From WHTG01 sp035540515 (GTDB lineage Bacteria; Actinomycetota; Nitriliruptoria; Euzebyales; Egibacteraceae), in contig DATLGM010000112.1 in NCBI GenBank assembly GCA_035540515.1, forward strand, positions 1 through 9,260: DNA of 9,260 nt, given 5' to 3'. The position numbers and the translations under genes were made by a program. Each line of letters begins with the position of its first letter. Position 1 is the first letter of the stretch. Below are positions 1-6,573 of this stretch, piece after piece. Below the pieces are notes generated by a model, which saw only the letters and a program-made list of their open reading frames with translations, made no database searches and was not told where the DNA came from.

Positions 1-31
1 CTGCTCAACAGCTCCATGCCCCACCCGCCCT

Positions 32-41
32 ATATCGATAT
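32..41. promoter_or_regulatory. 10-bp perfect palindrome, possible operator
   Basis: ATATCGATAT reads the same on both strands and sits in the most AT-rich stretch of the window. It lies between the possible leftward promoter (56-83) and the possible leftward start codon at 17. That is where a repressor site in a 5' leader would lie. No second copy was noticed, so a chance palindrome remains possible. Confidence 0.22.
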
Positions 42-55
42 CCGTCGATGCATGA

Positions 56-83
56 ACGATAGCATCCCATCGACAAACGTCAA
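56..83 (-). promoter_or_regulatory. Possible sigma70-type promoter reading leftward
   Basis: On the minus strand TTGACG (83-78) is followed after 16 bp by TATCGT (61-56), a fair match to a -35/-10 pair in an otherwise very GC-rich window. An ATG on the minus strand at 17-15, preceded by a purine-rich GGGTGGGG stretch, could be the start of a divergently transcribed gene leaving the left edge. Only five codons of it are visible, so no gene is called. The spacing is 1 bp under the optimum and the assignment rests on hexamer matching alone. Confidence 0.3.
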
Positions 84-143
84 TGTCTACGGCGTGGCCC
101 GCGGGTCGCCGGCGGGCAATGGGTCAGGCCCCGAGGGAGCGGT

Positions 144-149
144 TAGCGT
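144..149 (+). promoter_or_regulatory. Candidate -10 box of the YciI/channel pair
   Basis: TAGCGT lies 7 nt before the ATG at 157. Transcription would then begin at or very near the start codon, giving a leaderless mRNA of the kind common in actinobacteria. No clear -35 is seen, though GGGTCA sits 17 bp upstream (121-126). The only purine-rich run (GGGAG, 134-138) is about 18 nt from the ATG, too far for a normal Shine-Dalgarno site. Confidence 0.4.
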
Positions 150-156
150 TTGGGCC

Positions 157-444
157 ATGCCGACCATCGAACCGGTCTTCGTCGTCGAGCCCACCTATGC
201 CCCCGACGCCGCGGAACGCCGCGAGCCCATCCGCCCACAGCACCTCGCCCGTGTCGAGGAGCTGACCCGCCAGGGGCGCCTGCTCGTGGCCGGCGCCTAC
301 GCCGACATGTCCGCGTCGCTGCTCGTGCTGCGCGTCGAGGACGAAGCGGCCGCCGTGGCGCTGGTGCATGAGGACGTGTACTGGCGCGAGGGCGTGTGGA
401 CCGACGTGGCCGTCCGCCGCCTCAACCGCGTCGTCGTCGACTGA
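157..444 (+). CDS. YciI-like family protein
   Basis: This 95-residue protein matches the YciI-like fold, a small dimeric ferredoxin-like alpha/beta barrel. It shows the usual order: an N-terminal beta strand (VFVVEP, 7-12), R-x2-H (R26, H29) before a helix ending in a Gly (G40), the strand LLVAGAYAD (42-50), a second strand LLVLRVE (55-61), and a final helix running into HEDVYWREGVWTD (71-83) where relatives often have a DPY-x-x-x-G-V pattern. H29 and D73 are candidates for the conserved His and Asp of the family. The biochemical role of most YciI-like proteins is unknown; some are domains of dehalogenases or muconolactone-related enzymes. The reading frame is open upstream to position 16, but ATG 157 is chosen because the family homology begins there and a -10-like box lies just before it. 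It ends 2 bp before the channel gene, so the two are probably co-transcribed. Confidence 0.8.
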   Translation: MPTIEPVFVVEPTYAPDAAERREPIRPQHLARVEELTRQGRLLVAGAYADMSASLLVLRVEDEAAAVALVHEDVYWREGVWTDVAVRRLNRVVVD

Positions 445-446
445 CC

Positions 447-1469
447 ATGGCGGCCACGACGGGTAGACACGGCGGCGCGGTCGCGCTGCCGTCGCCGCCG
501 CTGCGGCCCGCACGAGCGGTGGCCAAGCGGCTGGTGATCGCCCTGGGGTTGGTGTGTCTGGTCACGGCGCTGGTGTGGTTCGACCGCGACAGCTACATCG
601 ACGACGTGGACGGGGCAGTCGGGCTGCTCGACGCCTTCTACTACGCCACCGTCACCGTGACGACCACCGGCTATGGCGACATCACCCCCGTCACGGACCG
701 AGCGCGCCTCGTCACCGCCCTGCTCGTCACACCAGCGCGCATCCTGTTCCTGATCGTGCTGGTCGGCACGACGCTCGAGCTGCTGACTGAGCGCTGGCGA
801 CAAGTCACCCGACTGCAACGCTGGAGATCGACGTTGAACGACCACTACATCGTGTGCGGCTACGGGGCCAAGGGTCGCAGCGCCATCCAGACCTTGATGG
901 GCCAGGGAATACCCCAAGCGCGGATCGTCGTCGTCGACCCGAGCCCCCGCGCGCTCACCGAGGCGGGCCACGAAGGCTTCGCGACGGTCAACGGGGATGC
1001 ATCACGCACGACCGTCCTTCACGAAGCCGGTGTCGAGAACGCGGCGGGGGTCATCGTCGCGGTCGATCGTGACGACGCCGCCGTGCTGGTGACGCTCACC
1101 GCGCGCGAGTGCAACCGGACCGCGACGATCGTCGCGTCGGTGCGCGAGGGGGAGAACGCGCACCTGCTGCGCGAGGGCGGCGCGGACTCGGTGATCACCT
1201 CCGCCGAGGCGTCGGGCCGCCTGCTCGGGCTGGCGACGCGGATGCCCCACGTCGTCGGCGTCATGGAGGACCTGCTGACCGTCGGCCAGGGACTGGACGT
1301 GGTGGAGCGCTCTCCCGAGGACGCCGAGATTGGCCAGCCTGCGGTCCAGCGCCCCGGCGAGCTGGTGATGGCGGTCGTCCGCGACGGCCAGACGTTGCGC
1401 TTCGACGCGCCGGAGGCCACCGTGCTGCAGCGCGGCGACCGGATCGTCATGCTGTGCGCCCGCTCCTGA
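447..1469 (+). CDS. Two-TM potassium channel with RCK (TrkA-N/TrkA-C) domain
   Basis: This 340-residue protein is a potassium channel subunit of the MthK type (inner, pore and outer parts on one chain, ligand-gated from the cytoplasm). After a short basic N-terminus, TM1 spans about residues 29-45. A pore helix leads to the selectivity filter TTGYGD (73-78), and TM2 follows at about 88-113. A linker then enters an RCK_N Rossmann domain starting HYIVCGYGAKG (133-143), with the nucleotide-binding glycines 138, 140 and 143 and the acidic residue D164 closing strand 2. An RCK_C-like domain fills about 255-340 and ends in GDRIVMLCA. There is no voltage sensor. ATG 447 is preferred; the frame runs upstream to an ATG at 396, but that would add an Arg/Pro-rich tail read through the YciI gene. 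No Shine-Dalgarno is seen, so translation is probably coupled to the preceding stop 2 bp away. An RCK ligand (NAD(H), a divalent cation or c-di-AMP) cannot be read from the sequence. Confidence 0.92.
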   Translation: MAATTGRHGGAVALPSPPLRPARAVAKRLVIALGLVCLVTALVWFDRDSYIDDVDGAVGLLDAFYYATVTVTTTGYGDITPVTDRARLVTALLVTPARILFLIVLVGTTLELLTERWRQVTRLQRWRSTLNDHYIVCGYGAKGRSAIQTLMGQGIPQARIVVVDPSPRALTEAGHEGFATVNGDASRTTVLHEAGVENAAGVIVAVDRDDAAVLVTLTARECNRTATIVASVREGENAHLLREGGADSVITSAEASGRLLGLATRMPHVVGVMEDLLTVGQGLDVVERSPEDAEIGQPAVQRPGELVMAVVRDGQTLRFDAPEATVLQRGDRIVMLCARS

Positions 1470-1472
1470 CGA

Positions 1473-3878
1473 TCACGAACGCAGGGCCACCTCAATCCGC
1501 TCCCCCGGCGCCAGTGACCGCTCGTGCCCTGCCACGGCGATGCGCACCGGCGCCACCGGCGCCGGCTCGCTGACGATGACCAAACGATTCGGTTCGATCC
1601 GCACGTGCAGCTGCTGGCTGCGGTAGGACAGGTCGAACGACACGGCGCCGAGCTCCTCAGGCACCTGGGGTTTGAACCGGAGGACGTCGCCCCGTGTCTC
1701 GATGCCTCCGTAACCGCGCAGGAGCAGGTCGACGCTGCCTACCATCGCGCCAAGGTGGATCCCCTCGGGCGTGGTGCCCCCCTGCACGTCGGAGATGTCG
1801 GCCTCGAGGGCTTGGCAGAAGAACTCCCATGAACGCGCGCGGTCCTCGCGGGCCAGCACCCACGAGTGCACGACCTTGCTCAGAGTGGAGCCGTGTGACG
1901 TGCGCGCCGAGTAGTAGTCGATCGTGCGGTGGATGTCGTTCTCGTTGAACTCGTATCCCAGCCGGTCGAACAGCTCCCCGATCTCCCTGCCGGACAGCAG
2001 GAAGAACAGCATCAGCGTGTCGGGCTGCTTGGAAAGCCGGTAGCGGTTGGTCGAGTCACCCTCGGCTTCCAGGATCCGGTCCAGCCGGGCGATGTCGCCG
2101 TAGCGGGCCCGATATCCCTGCCAGTCGAACTCCTCGAGCCGCTCGTAGCCCTGGAACTGGCTCATGACCTGCCGGCCGGTCCCGTCGTCGTGGAACGCCA
2201 CGACCATCTTGCGGGTGATGTCGCCCCAGCGGTCCAGCTCCTCATCGCCCAGCGCCATCATCTGGCAGATCTCCGCCCGCTGGTACTCGGCGACGTGCTC
2301 GAGCACCTCGAACGCGCGCATCAGCACCCACACCGTCATGACGTTCGTGTAGGTGTTGTTGTCCAAACCCGGCTCGTCACGGTCGGGGTAGGACTCGTGG
2401 TACTCGTCAGGGCCCATGACGCCCCGCATCTCATAGCGGTTCAGCGCCGTGTTGAACGTGGCGAGGTCGGCGAGGAAGCGGGCGATCTCCAGCAGCATCG
2501 GCGCGGCGTAGTGGCGCAGGAACGCCATGTCCCCGGTGACCTGAAAGTACTGCCACACGTTGTAGGCGATCGCGATGTTGACGTGACGCTGCAGGTGGGA
2601 GTGGTCGGGCAGCCACCGGCCCGACTTCGGGTTGAGGTGCAGCTGCTGGGTCTCCTCCCGCCCGTTGCTGCCGCTTTGCCACGGGTACATCGCCCCGCGG
2701 TGCCCGTCGGCCCGGGCGGCCCACCGCGCCTGGTCCAGACGCCGGAAGCGGTACAGCAGCAGTGACCGGGTCAGCACGGGCAGGCGCAGGTTGAGCAGCG
2801 GGAAGATGAACAGCTCGTCCCAGAAGATGTGCCCCCGGTACGCCTCGCCGTGCCACCCCCGCGCGGGGACACCGACGTCGAGGTCCATCGTGTGGGGGGA
2901 GGCCGTCTGCAACAGGTGGAACAGGTGCAGGCGGATGATCATCTGCGTGCGGTCGCTGTCGTCGATGGCGATGTCAAACCGACGCCACAGCTGCCCCCAC
3001 GCCATGACGTGCTGTTCCAGCAGCGGCTCGTAGCCGGCCGCGCGGACGACACGCGCTCGCGCGTCGAGGAGGCTTTCGGAGATCGCGGTGTCGCGCGACG
3101 TGTGCAACGCGACGACCTTCTCGACGGTGACGCTACGCCCGGGCGTTGCGGTGAGGACGAAGTCCTGAGCGACCAGACCGCCGTCGTCGACGAACCGCCG
3201 TGAGGTCAGCGCGATGTCGCCGTTGCCGGACACGGTGATGCGCGCCGCCAGCGCGACCCGCACGTGTGACTGCTTGGTCTCCACCTGCGCGAAGACGACC
3301 TCCCCGTCTTCACCCGAGGCGACCCGCTGGTGGTGGTCGCCGCGCAGCTCGCGGTATCGCGGAACGCCGGCGTTGACGACCCCGGCGTCGACCCCGGCGC
3401 GCACCGTGAACGTCCCGGACCAGTTCCGCGGCAGGATCCCGACCCGCTGGGCCGCCAGGTGCCGGTCGTGCATGGACACGAACCGGCGCTCGGTGACCAG
3501 GGTCTCGCGGCCCTCGCCGTCGCGCACCTCCACCTGACGGGTCAGCTCTCCCCGGCGCAGGTCGAGCTCGCGCCGAAACGACAGCACCTCCACGTCGTCG
3601 ATGCTGAACCAAGGACCGTCGGCGACGCGGAACGTCAGTGGCAGCCAGTTCGGCAGGTTGACCAGGTCTTCGTTCTCGACCGTGCGGTCGGCGACCTCGG
3701 TCCCCAGGCGGTTGTACAGCCCGGCGACGTAGGTCCCCGGGTAGTGGATGTCGTCGGCCTGCGCCTCGGCGGCTGCGCCCCTGGTCGCGAGATAACCGTT
3801 GCCGAGCGTGCACAGGGCCTCTTGCAGCCCCTCGTTGTCGGGGTCATAGGCGTCGTAGAGCAGTGCCCACGGGTTCAC
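1473..3878 (-). CDS. GH65 inverting disaccharide phosphorylase (trehalose/maltose/kojibiose type)
   Basis: This 801-residue protein has the full length of a GH65 enzyme. These enzymes split an alpha-glucoside with phosphate, inverting to beta-glucose-1-phosphate. Landmarks are TLGNGYLATRG (24-34) in the N-terminal beta-sandwich domain, FWDELFIFP (352-360) opening the (alpha/alpha)6 barrel, GPDEYHE (489-495) with E492 as the expected catalytic acid, DNNTYTN just after, K617-Q618 in LSKQPDTL, and HGSTLS (662-667). The last two correspond to the substrate/phosphate-binding K-Q pair and phosphate loop of phosphorylases, which argues against a GH65 hydrolase. A C-terminal beta domain contains RFKPQVP and ends in IEVALRS. 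Start: GTG 3878 begins NPWALLYDAYDP, the family N-terminus; the frame stays open to 4502, but only as a shadow of otsB. This GTG overlaps the otsB stop by 4 nt (GTGA), with only a weak GGGG 10 nt upstream, so it is likely translationally coupled. The acceptor sugar cannot be read from sequence. Trehalose is favoured by context; maltose, kojibiose, nigerose or a phosphorylated disaccharide remain possible. No signal peptide, so cytoplasmic. Confidence 0.93.
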   Translation of the reverse strand: MNPWALLYDAYDPDNEGLQEALCTLGNGYLATRGAAAEAQADDIHYPGTYVAGLYNRLGTEVADRTVENEDLVNLPNWLPLTFRVADGPWFSIDDVEVLSFRRELDLRRGELTRQVEVRDGEGRETLVTERRFVSMHDRHLAAQRVGILPRNWSGTFTVRAGVDAGVVNAGVPRYRELRGDHHQRVASGEDGEVVFAQVETKQSHVRVALAARITVSGNGDIALTSRRFVDDGGLVAQDFVLTATPGRSVTVEKVVALHTSRDTAISESLLDARARVVRAAGYEPLLEQHVMAWGQLWRRFDIAIDDSDRTQMIIRLHLFHLLQTASPHTMDLDVGVPARGWHGEAYRGHIFWDELFIFPLLNLRLPVLTRSLLLYRFRRLDQARWAARADGHRGAMYPWQSGSNGREETQQLHLNPKSGRWLPDHSHLQRHVNIAIAYNVWQYFQVTGDMAFLRHYAAPMLLEIARFLADLATFNTALNRYEMRGVMGPDEYHESYPDRDEPGLDNNTYTNVMTVWVLMRAFEVLEHVAEYQRAEICQMMALGDEELDRWGDITRKMVVAFHDDGTGRQVMSQFQGYERLEEFDWQGYRARYGDIARLDRILEAEGDSTNRYRLSKQPDTLMLFFLLSGREIGELFDRLGYEFNENDIHRTIDYYSARTSHGSTLSKVVHSWVLAREDRARSWEFFCQALEADISDVQGGTTPEGIHLGAMVGSVDLLLRGYGGIETRGDVLRFKPQVPEELGAVSFDLSYRSQQLHVRIEPNRLVIVSEPAPVAPVRIAVAGHERSLAPGERIEVALRS

Positions 3879-4696
3879 GGCGCTGCATCCCCGAGGGCGT
3901 CGCGCAGCTGTGCGAGGAACGTGACGACGGCGCGCGGGTCTTGTAATGAGACGTCGGCAAAGGTCGTGCGGGCGTCGTCCTCCCCCCGCACGACCAGGCC
4001 GACGCCACGGTCGCCGAGCGCCGCGAAGGCGTCCTCGTCCGTCACGTCGTCGCCCACGTAGATCGGGACGACGTCGTCGCGCTCGTCCAGTCCCAGTGTG
4101 CGGAGCAGGAACTGCAGTGCCTTGCCCTTGTGCCAGTCGAGGGCCGGTCGCAGCTCGAAGATTTTCTTGCCCCCGGTCACGCGCAGCTCCGGGTTGGCGT
4201 CGGAGACCCGAACAACTGCGGCCTTCACGTCGCTGACCTTGGCGGGGTCGACCTGTCGGTAGTGCACGGCGATGGCGAACCGCTTGCGCTCGATCCGGAC
4301 GCCGTCGGCGCCCGCCAGCTGCGCGTGCAGCTGGCCCTCGGCGGTGTCCAGCGCCGGGAGAAAGTCGGTGCCGTGCTGGGTCGGCGTGCCGTCCGGCGCG
4401 ACGATGTCGAAGCCGTGGCTTCCGGCGTAGTACAACCCGTCCACCCCCACCATCGTGCGGACGTCGGCCAGGTCCCTGCCGCTGACGATCGCGACGGTGC
4501 ACCGGTCGGCGAGGCTGCGGATGACCTCACGGACGCGGTCGTCGATGGTGGCGTCTTCGGCCCGTTCGACGATCGGCGTCAGCGTGCCGTCATAGTCCAG
4601 GAACACGGCCGGCGTCCGACCGTCGAGCCGCGCAACCACGCCGTGGTCGGGGTCGGTTGCGTCGGGCAGGTCGTGAATCGGTGTGCCCTCAGACAA
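3875..4696 (-). CDS. otsB: Trehalose-6-phosphate phosphatase
   Basis: This 273-residue HAD-superfamily enzyme hydrolyses trehalose-6-phosphate to trehalose, the last step of the OtsA-OtsB pathway. HAD motif I is FLDYDGTLTP (32-41), with D34 as nucleophile and D36 as general acid/base. Motif II is VSGRD (71-75). The cap region covers roughly 100-175 and includes ERKRFAIAVHYR (136-147). ELRPALDWHKGKAL (181-194) supplies the motif III lysine (K190), and motif IV is YVGDDVTDEDAF (213-224). The ELRP...KGKA signature is typical of T6P phosphatases. The start is a TTG at 4696: GGAGG lies 6 nt upstream, and the reading frame above it, open to 4870, has no family homology and lies inside the beta-PGM gene. 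The TTG overlaps the beta-PGM stop by 8 nt, and the otsB stop overlaps the GH65 start by 4 nt. No otsA is in the window, so trehalose-6-phosphate must come from a gene elsewhere. Confidence 0.93.
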   Translation of the reverse strand: MSEGTPIHDLPDATDPDHGVVARLDGRTPAVFLDYDGTLTPIVERAEDATIDDRVREVIRSLADRCTVAIVSGRDLADVRTMVGVDGLYYAGSHGFDIVAPDGTPTQHGTDFLPALDTAEGQLHAQLAGADGVRIERKRFAIAVHYRQVDPAKVSDVKAAVVRVSDANPELRVTGGKKIFELRPALDWHKGKALQFLLRTLGLDERDDVVPIYVGDDVTDEDAFAALGDRGVGLVVRGEDDARTTFADVSLQDPRAVVTFLAQLRDALGDAAP

Positions 4697-5420
4697 CCGA
4701 GACCTCCGCCAGGTCGGCGACGACGTGGTCCGCTCCGGCGTCGCGCAGCCCATCGGGATGACCGGTCCGGTCGACGCCGATGACCATCCCGAACCGTCCG
4801 CGCCGGCCGGCCTCCACCCCAGAGATCGCGTCCTCGACCACGACCGCGCGGGCCGGTTGCGCACCCACACGGCGGGCGGCCTCGATGAACACGGCCGGGT
4901 CGGGCTTGCCGGGGATGCCCAGCCGCTCCGTCTCGAGTCCGTCGACCTTCGCCTCGAACCGGTCGGCGACCCCGGCGCGCTCGAGGACCACCGAGGCGTT
5001 GCGGCTGCCCGAGATCATCGTGGCGCGGATGCCCACGGCGGCGAGCTCGTCGATCAGCTGCATGGTCGACGGATACGGGTCCACGCCGTGCTCGTCGATG
5101 TGCGCCCTGAACAGGACGTTCTTGCGGTTGCCCACACCGCACACCGTCTCCTTTTCCGGCCTGTCGCCGGGATCGCCCCACGGCAGCGTGATCCCTCGGG
5201 ACCCCAAAAATGCCGCGACGCCGTCGTAGCGCGTCTTGCCGTCGACGTACCGTCGGTAGTCGTCACCGGTGAACGGCGGTTCGTCCGGCCCGAGGTGGGT
5301 CCGCAGGTAGTCGTCGAACAGCCGCTTCCAGGCCGCTTCGTGCACCTTTGCCGTGTCGGTGATGACGCCGTCCATGTCGAACACGACGGCGTCGAACCGC
5401 TGTTGGTCGATGACCGGCAC
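4689..5420 (-). CDS. pgmB: Beta-phosphoglucomutase (HAD subfamily IA)
   Basis: This 243-residue protein interconverts beta-D-glucose-1-phosphate and glucose-6-phosphate through a beta-glucose-1,6-bisphosphate intermediate. HAD motif I is VFDMDGVITDT (13-23): D15 nucleophile, D17 acid/base. It aligns with the Lactococcus lactis enzyme at a constant offset of 7, which places T23, H27 and W31 over its T16, H20 and W24; H27 is a mutase hallmark that plain phosphatases lack. The cap contains VDGKTRYDGV (59-68), with R64 the probable substrate arginine. Motif II is ISGSRNAS (136-143), motif III GKPDP (171-175, K172) and motif IV VVEDAISG (194-201, E196 and D197). The start is GTG 5420, with AGAGGAG just upstream. 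The partner is the GH65 phosphorylase two genes downstream, whose product is its substrate. The gene follows the propeller gene by 52 bp and overlaps otsB by 8 nt. Confidence 0.92.
   Translation of the reverse strand: MPVIDQQRFDAVVFDMDGVITDTAKVHEAAWKRLFDDYLRTHLGPDEPPFTGDDYRRYVDGKTRYDGVAAFLGSRGITLPWGDPGDRPEKETVCGVGNRKNVLFRAHIDEHGVDPYPSTMQLIDELAAVGIRATMISGSRNASVVLERAGVADRFEAKVDGLETERLGIPGKPDPAVFIEAARRVGAQPARAVVVEDAISGVEAGRRGRFGMVIGVDRTGHPDGLRDAGADHVVADLAEVSVV
4703..4707 (-). promoter_or_regulatory. Shine-Dalgarno site that fixes the TTG start of otsB
   Basis: GGAGG on the minus strand is followed by 6 nt and then TTG (4696). It lies inside the last codons of the beta-PGM gene. No in-frame ATG or GTG occurs close by, so this ideal spacing is the main reason for choosing the rare TTG as start. 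Confidence 0.7.
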
Positions 5421-5425
5421 GCTGG

Positions 5426-5432
5426 CTCCTCT
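5426..5432 (-). promoter_or_regulatory. Shine-Dalgarno site for the GTG start of the beta-PGM gene
   Basis: AGAGGAG on the minus strand ends 5 nt before the GTG at 5420. It is the strongest ribosome binding site in the window and supports the non-ATG start. With the otsB site it indicates leadered translation inside this operon, in contrast to the leaderless-looking first genes. Confidence 0.75.
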
Positions 5433-5454
5433 CGGCGGGATCGGCGTAGCACAC

Positions 5455-5472
5455 CACGGCCGTCGCGCCGTG
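5455..5472 (-). terminator. Intergenic hairpin between propeller and beta-PGM genes
   Basis: Perfect 6-bp arms (CACGGC and GCCGTG) enclose a 6-nt loop, starting directly after the stop codon of the propeller gene at 5473. No T-run follows. It could be a weak or partial terminator, a 3' end stabiliser, or a chance GC-rich repeat. If it terminates, it would uncouple the propeller gene from the beta-PGM/otsB/GH65 genes, which start 35 nt further on. Confidence 0.35.
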
Positions 5473-6480
5473 TCAGGAGGGGATGTCCAAGCGCGCCAGG
5501 TACGGCGACGTGAGGCTGGACAAGACGACGGTGCCGGCGTGCTCGCGCACCCCAGTCACGAAGGCGAAGCCCTCGGGGCCAGGACCGTGGAAGTCGTGCA
5601 CGACGGTCCCGTCCGGGGCGACGGCCATCACCCAGACCGTCTCGACTGGCGAGGGGTGCAAGCGCTCGGGCAGTGCCCACAGCAGCGTGCGCAGCGCGGG
5701 TGGCTTGGCCAGCAGCAGGTCCAGCACGCGGTCGCGGGGATTGGGAAGCGCCAGCCAGTACAGCCCGTCGCTGCCGGTCGACACGTTGTCGACGAAGCCC
5801 GGCGTGTTGTCGAGCAGCGGCGAGGTCTGACCTGCGTCCGCCCCGCTCAGCGTCACCGTCGTGACCCGGTAGCCCGCCGTCTCGGCGACGATGAGCTGCG
5901 ACTCGTCAGGCGAGAGCGCGACGCCGTTGGCGAACCGCAGATCGTCCAGGAGCACGTCGATCTCACCGTCAGGGGTCCGGCGCAGCAGCCGGCCGGTCGG
6001 TCGGCCCTCGATGAGATCGGCCTTCCAGTGCTCGAGGCCGAAGCGTCGCGAGGAGTCGGTGAAGTAGATCGTGCCGTCGCGCGCGACCGCAGCGTTGTTG
6101 CAGAACCGCAGTGGCTGTCCAGCCACTGCGCTGACCAGCACGTCGACTGCGCCGCCGGCCAGGTCCACGCGGAGCAGGCCGCGTTGGGCATCACACACCA
6201 CCGCCGTGCCGTCGGCGCGCGCCTCGATCCCCAGCGGGCGGCCCCCGGTGTCGGCGAGCACCTCGCTGCGGCGGCCGTCTGGGGAGACCCGCAGGATGCG
6301 ACCGTCCTCCAGCCCGGTCACCAGGTCGCCGGTGTCGAGCACGTCGACGTCCTCCGGGCCGACGCCGGGCAGGGGCAGCAGCGTCAGCGGGGGCAGCCCG
6401 GCGTCGGAGCGCGCCCGTTTCGCTCGAGCCGGGATCGACGGGGGGCGCCAGGTGACGGGATCGATCGCGGGTCGCGCCAT
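5473..6480 (-). CDS. Strictosidine-synthase-like / SMP-30-type six-bladed beta-propeller protein
   Basis: This 335-residue protein belongs to the strictosidine-synthase-like family (Str_synth, relatives of animal APMAP), part of the SMP-30/gluconolactonase/paraoxonase beta-propellers. Visible family blocks are GPEDVDV (41-47), TGLEDGRILRV (55-65), DTGGRPLG (77-84), CDAQRGLLRVD (96-106), a CNN followed by DGTIYFTDSSRRF (135-147), GRPTGRLLR (159-167), LRFANGVALS (181-190), VAETAGYRV (198-206) and PGFVDNVS (227-234). The repeating blades and conserved Asn/Asp residues fit a central metal site as in calcium-dependent lactonases and arylesterases. Bacterial members are usually annotated as SMP-30/gluconolaconase/LRE family proteins; true strictosidine synthase activity is not expected. 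No signal peptide or membrane segment is seen. The frame reaches 6552, but ATG 6480 is chosen because a -10-like TACGGT lies 6 nt upstream. It precedes the beta-PGM gene by 52 bp on the same strand, so a role with sugar lactones is possible but unproven. Confidence 0.85.
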   Translation of the reverse strand: MARPAIDPVTWRPPSIPARAKRARSDAGLPPLTLLPLPGVGPEDVDVLDTGDLVTGLEDGRILRVSPDGRRSEVLADTGGRPLGIEARADGTAVVCDAQRGLLRVDLAGGAVDVLVSAVAGQPLRFCNNAAVARDGTIYFTDSSRRFGLEHWKADLIEGRPTGRLLRRTPDGEIDVLLDDLRFANGVALSPDESQLIVAETAGYRVTTVTLSGADAGQTSPLLDNTPGFVDNVSTGSDGLYWLALPNPRDRVLDLLLAKPPALRTLLWALPERLHPSPVETVWVMAVAPDGTVVHDFHGPGPEGFAFVTGVREHAGTVVLSSLTSPYLARLDIPS

Positions 6481-6486
6481 GTGTGC

Positions 6487-6492
6487 ACCGTA
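6487..6492 (-). promoter_or_regulatory. Candidate -10 box of the propeller gene (leaderless)
   Basis: TACGGT on the minus strand is followed by 6 nt (GCACAC) and then the ATG at 6480. There is no purine-rich ribosome binding site between them, so the mRNA probably starts at or next to the start codon. A -35 element is not recognisable. If transcription continues through the hairpin at 5455-5472, this promoter also serves beta-PGM, otsB and GH65. Confidence 0.42.
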
Positions 6493-6573
6493 GCGGGCCC
6501 GGTCGATCGGACTCGCGCGTGCCGTCAGCGGAGGCTGCCACAAGGCTCGCAACGTTCGGCCTGCAGCGGTTCG

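Noticed and set aside
1546..1563. Tandem 9-bp repeat (ACCGGCGCC twice) near the GH65 3' end
   Set aside because: Only two copies; it encodes part of an APVAPV stretch in the GH65 C-terminus and is expected in GC-rich coding sequence.
1929..2765. 278-codon plus-strand frame opposite GH65
   Set aside because: Val/Leu/Gln/His-rich mirror of conserved GH65 codons, including the catalytic region; no recognisable motif.
3879..4502. Upstream open extension of the GH65 frame by 208 codons
   Set aside because: It lies wholly within otsB in another frame, is Arg/Gly-rich nonsense with no family similarity, and the GH65 N-terminus begins exactly at GTG 3878. Long open shadows are normal at this GC content.
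4689..4700. Programmed frameshift fusing beta-PGM and OtsB
   Set aside because: No slippery heptamer or downstream structure is evident, and a well-placed GGAGG with TTG explains separate translation.
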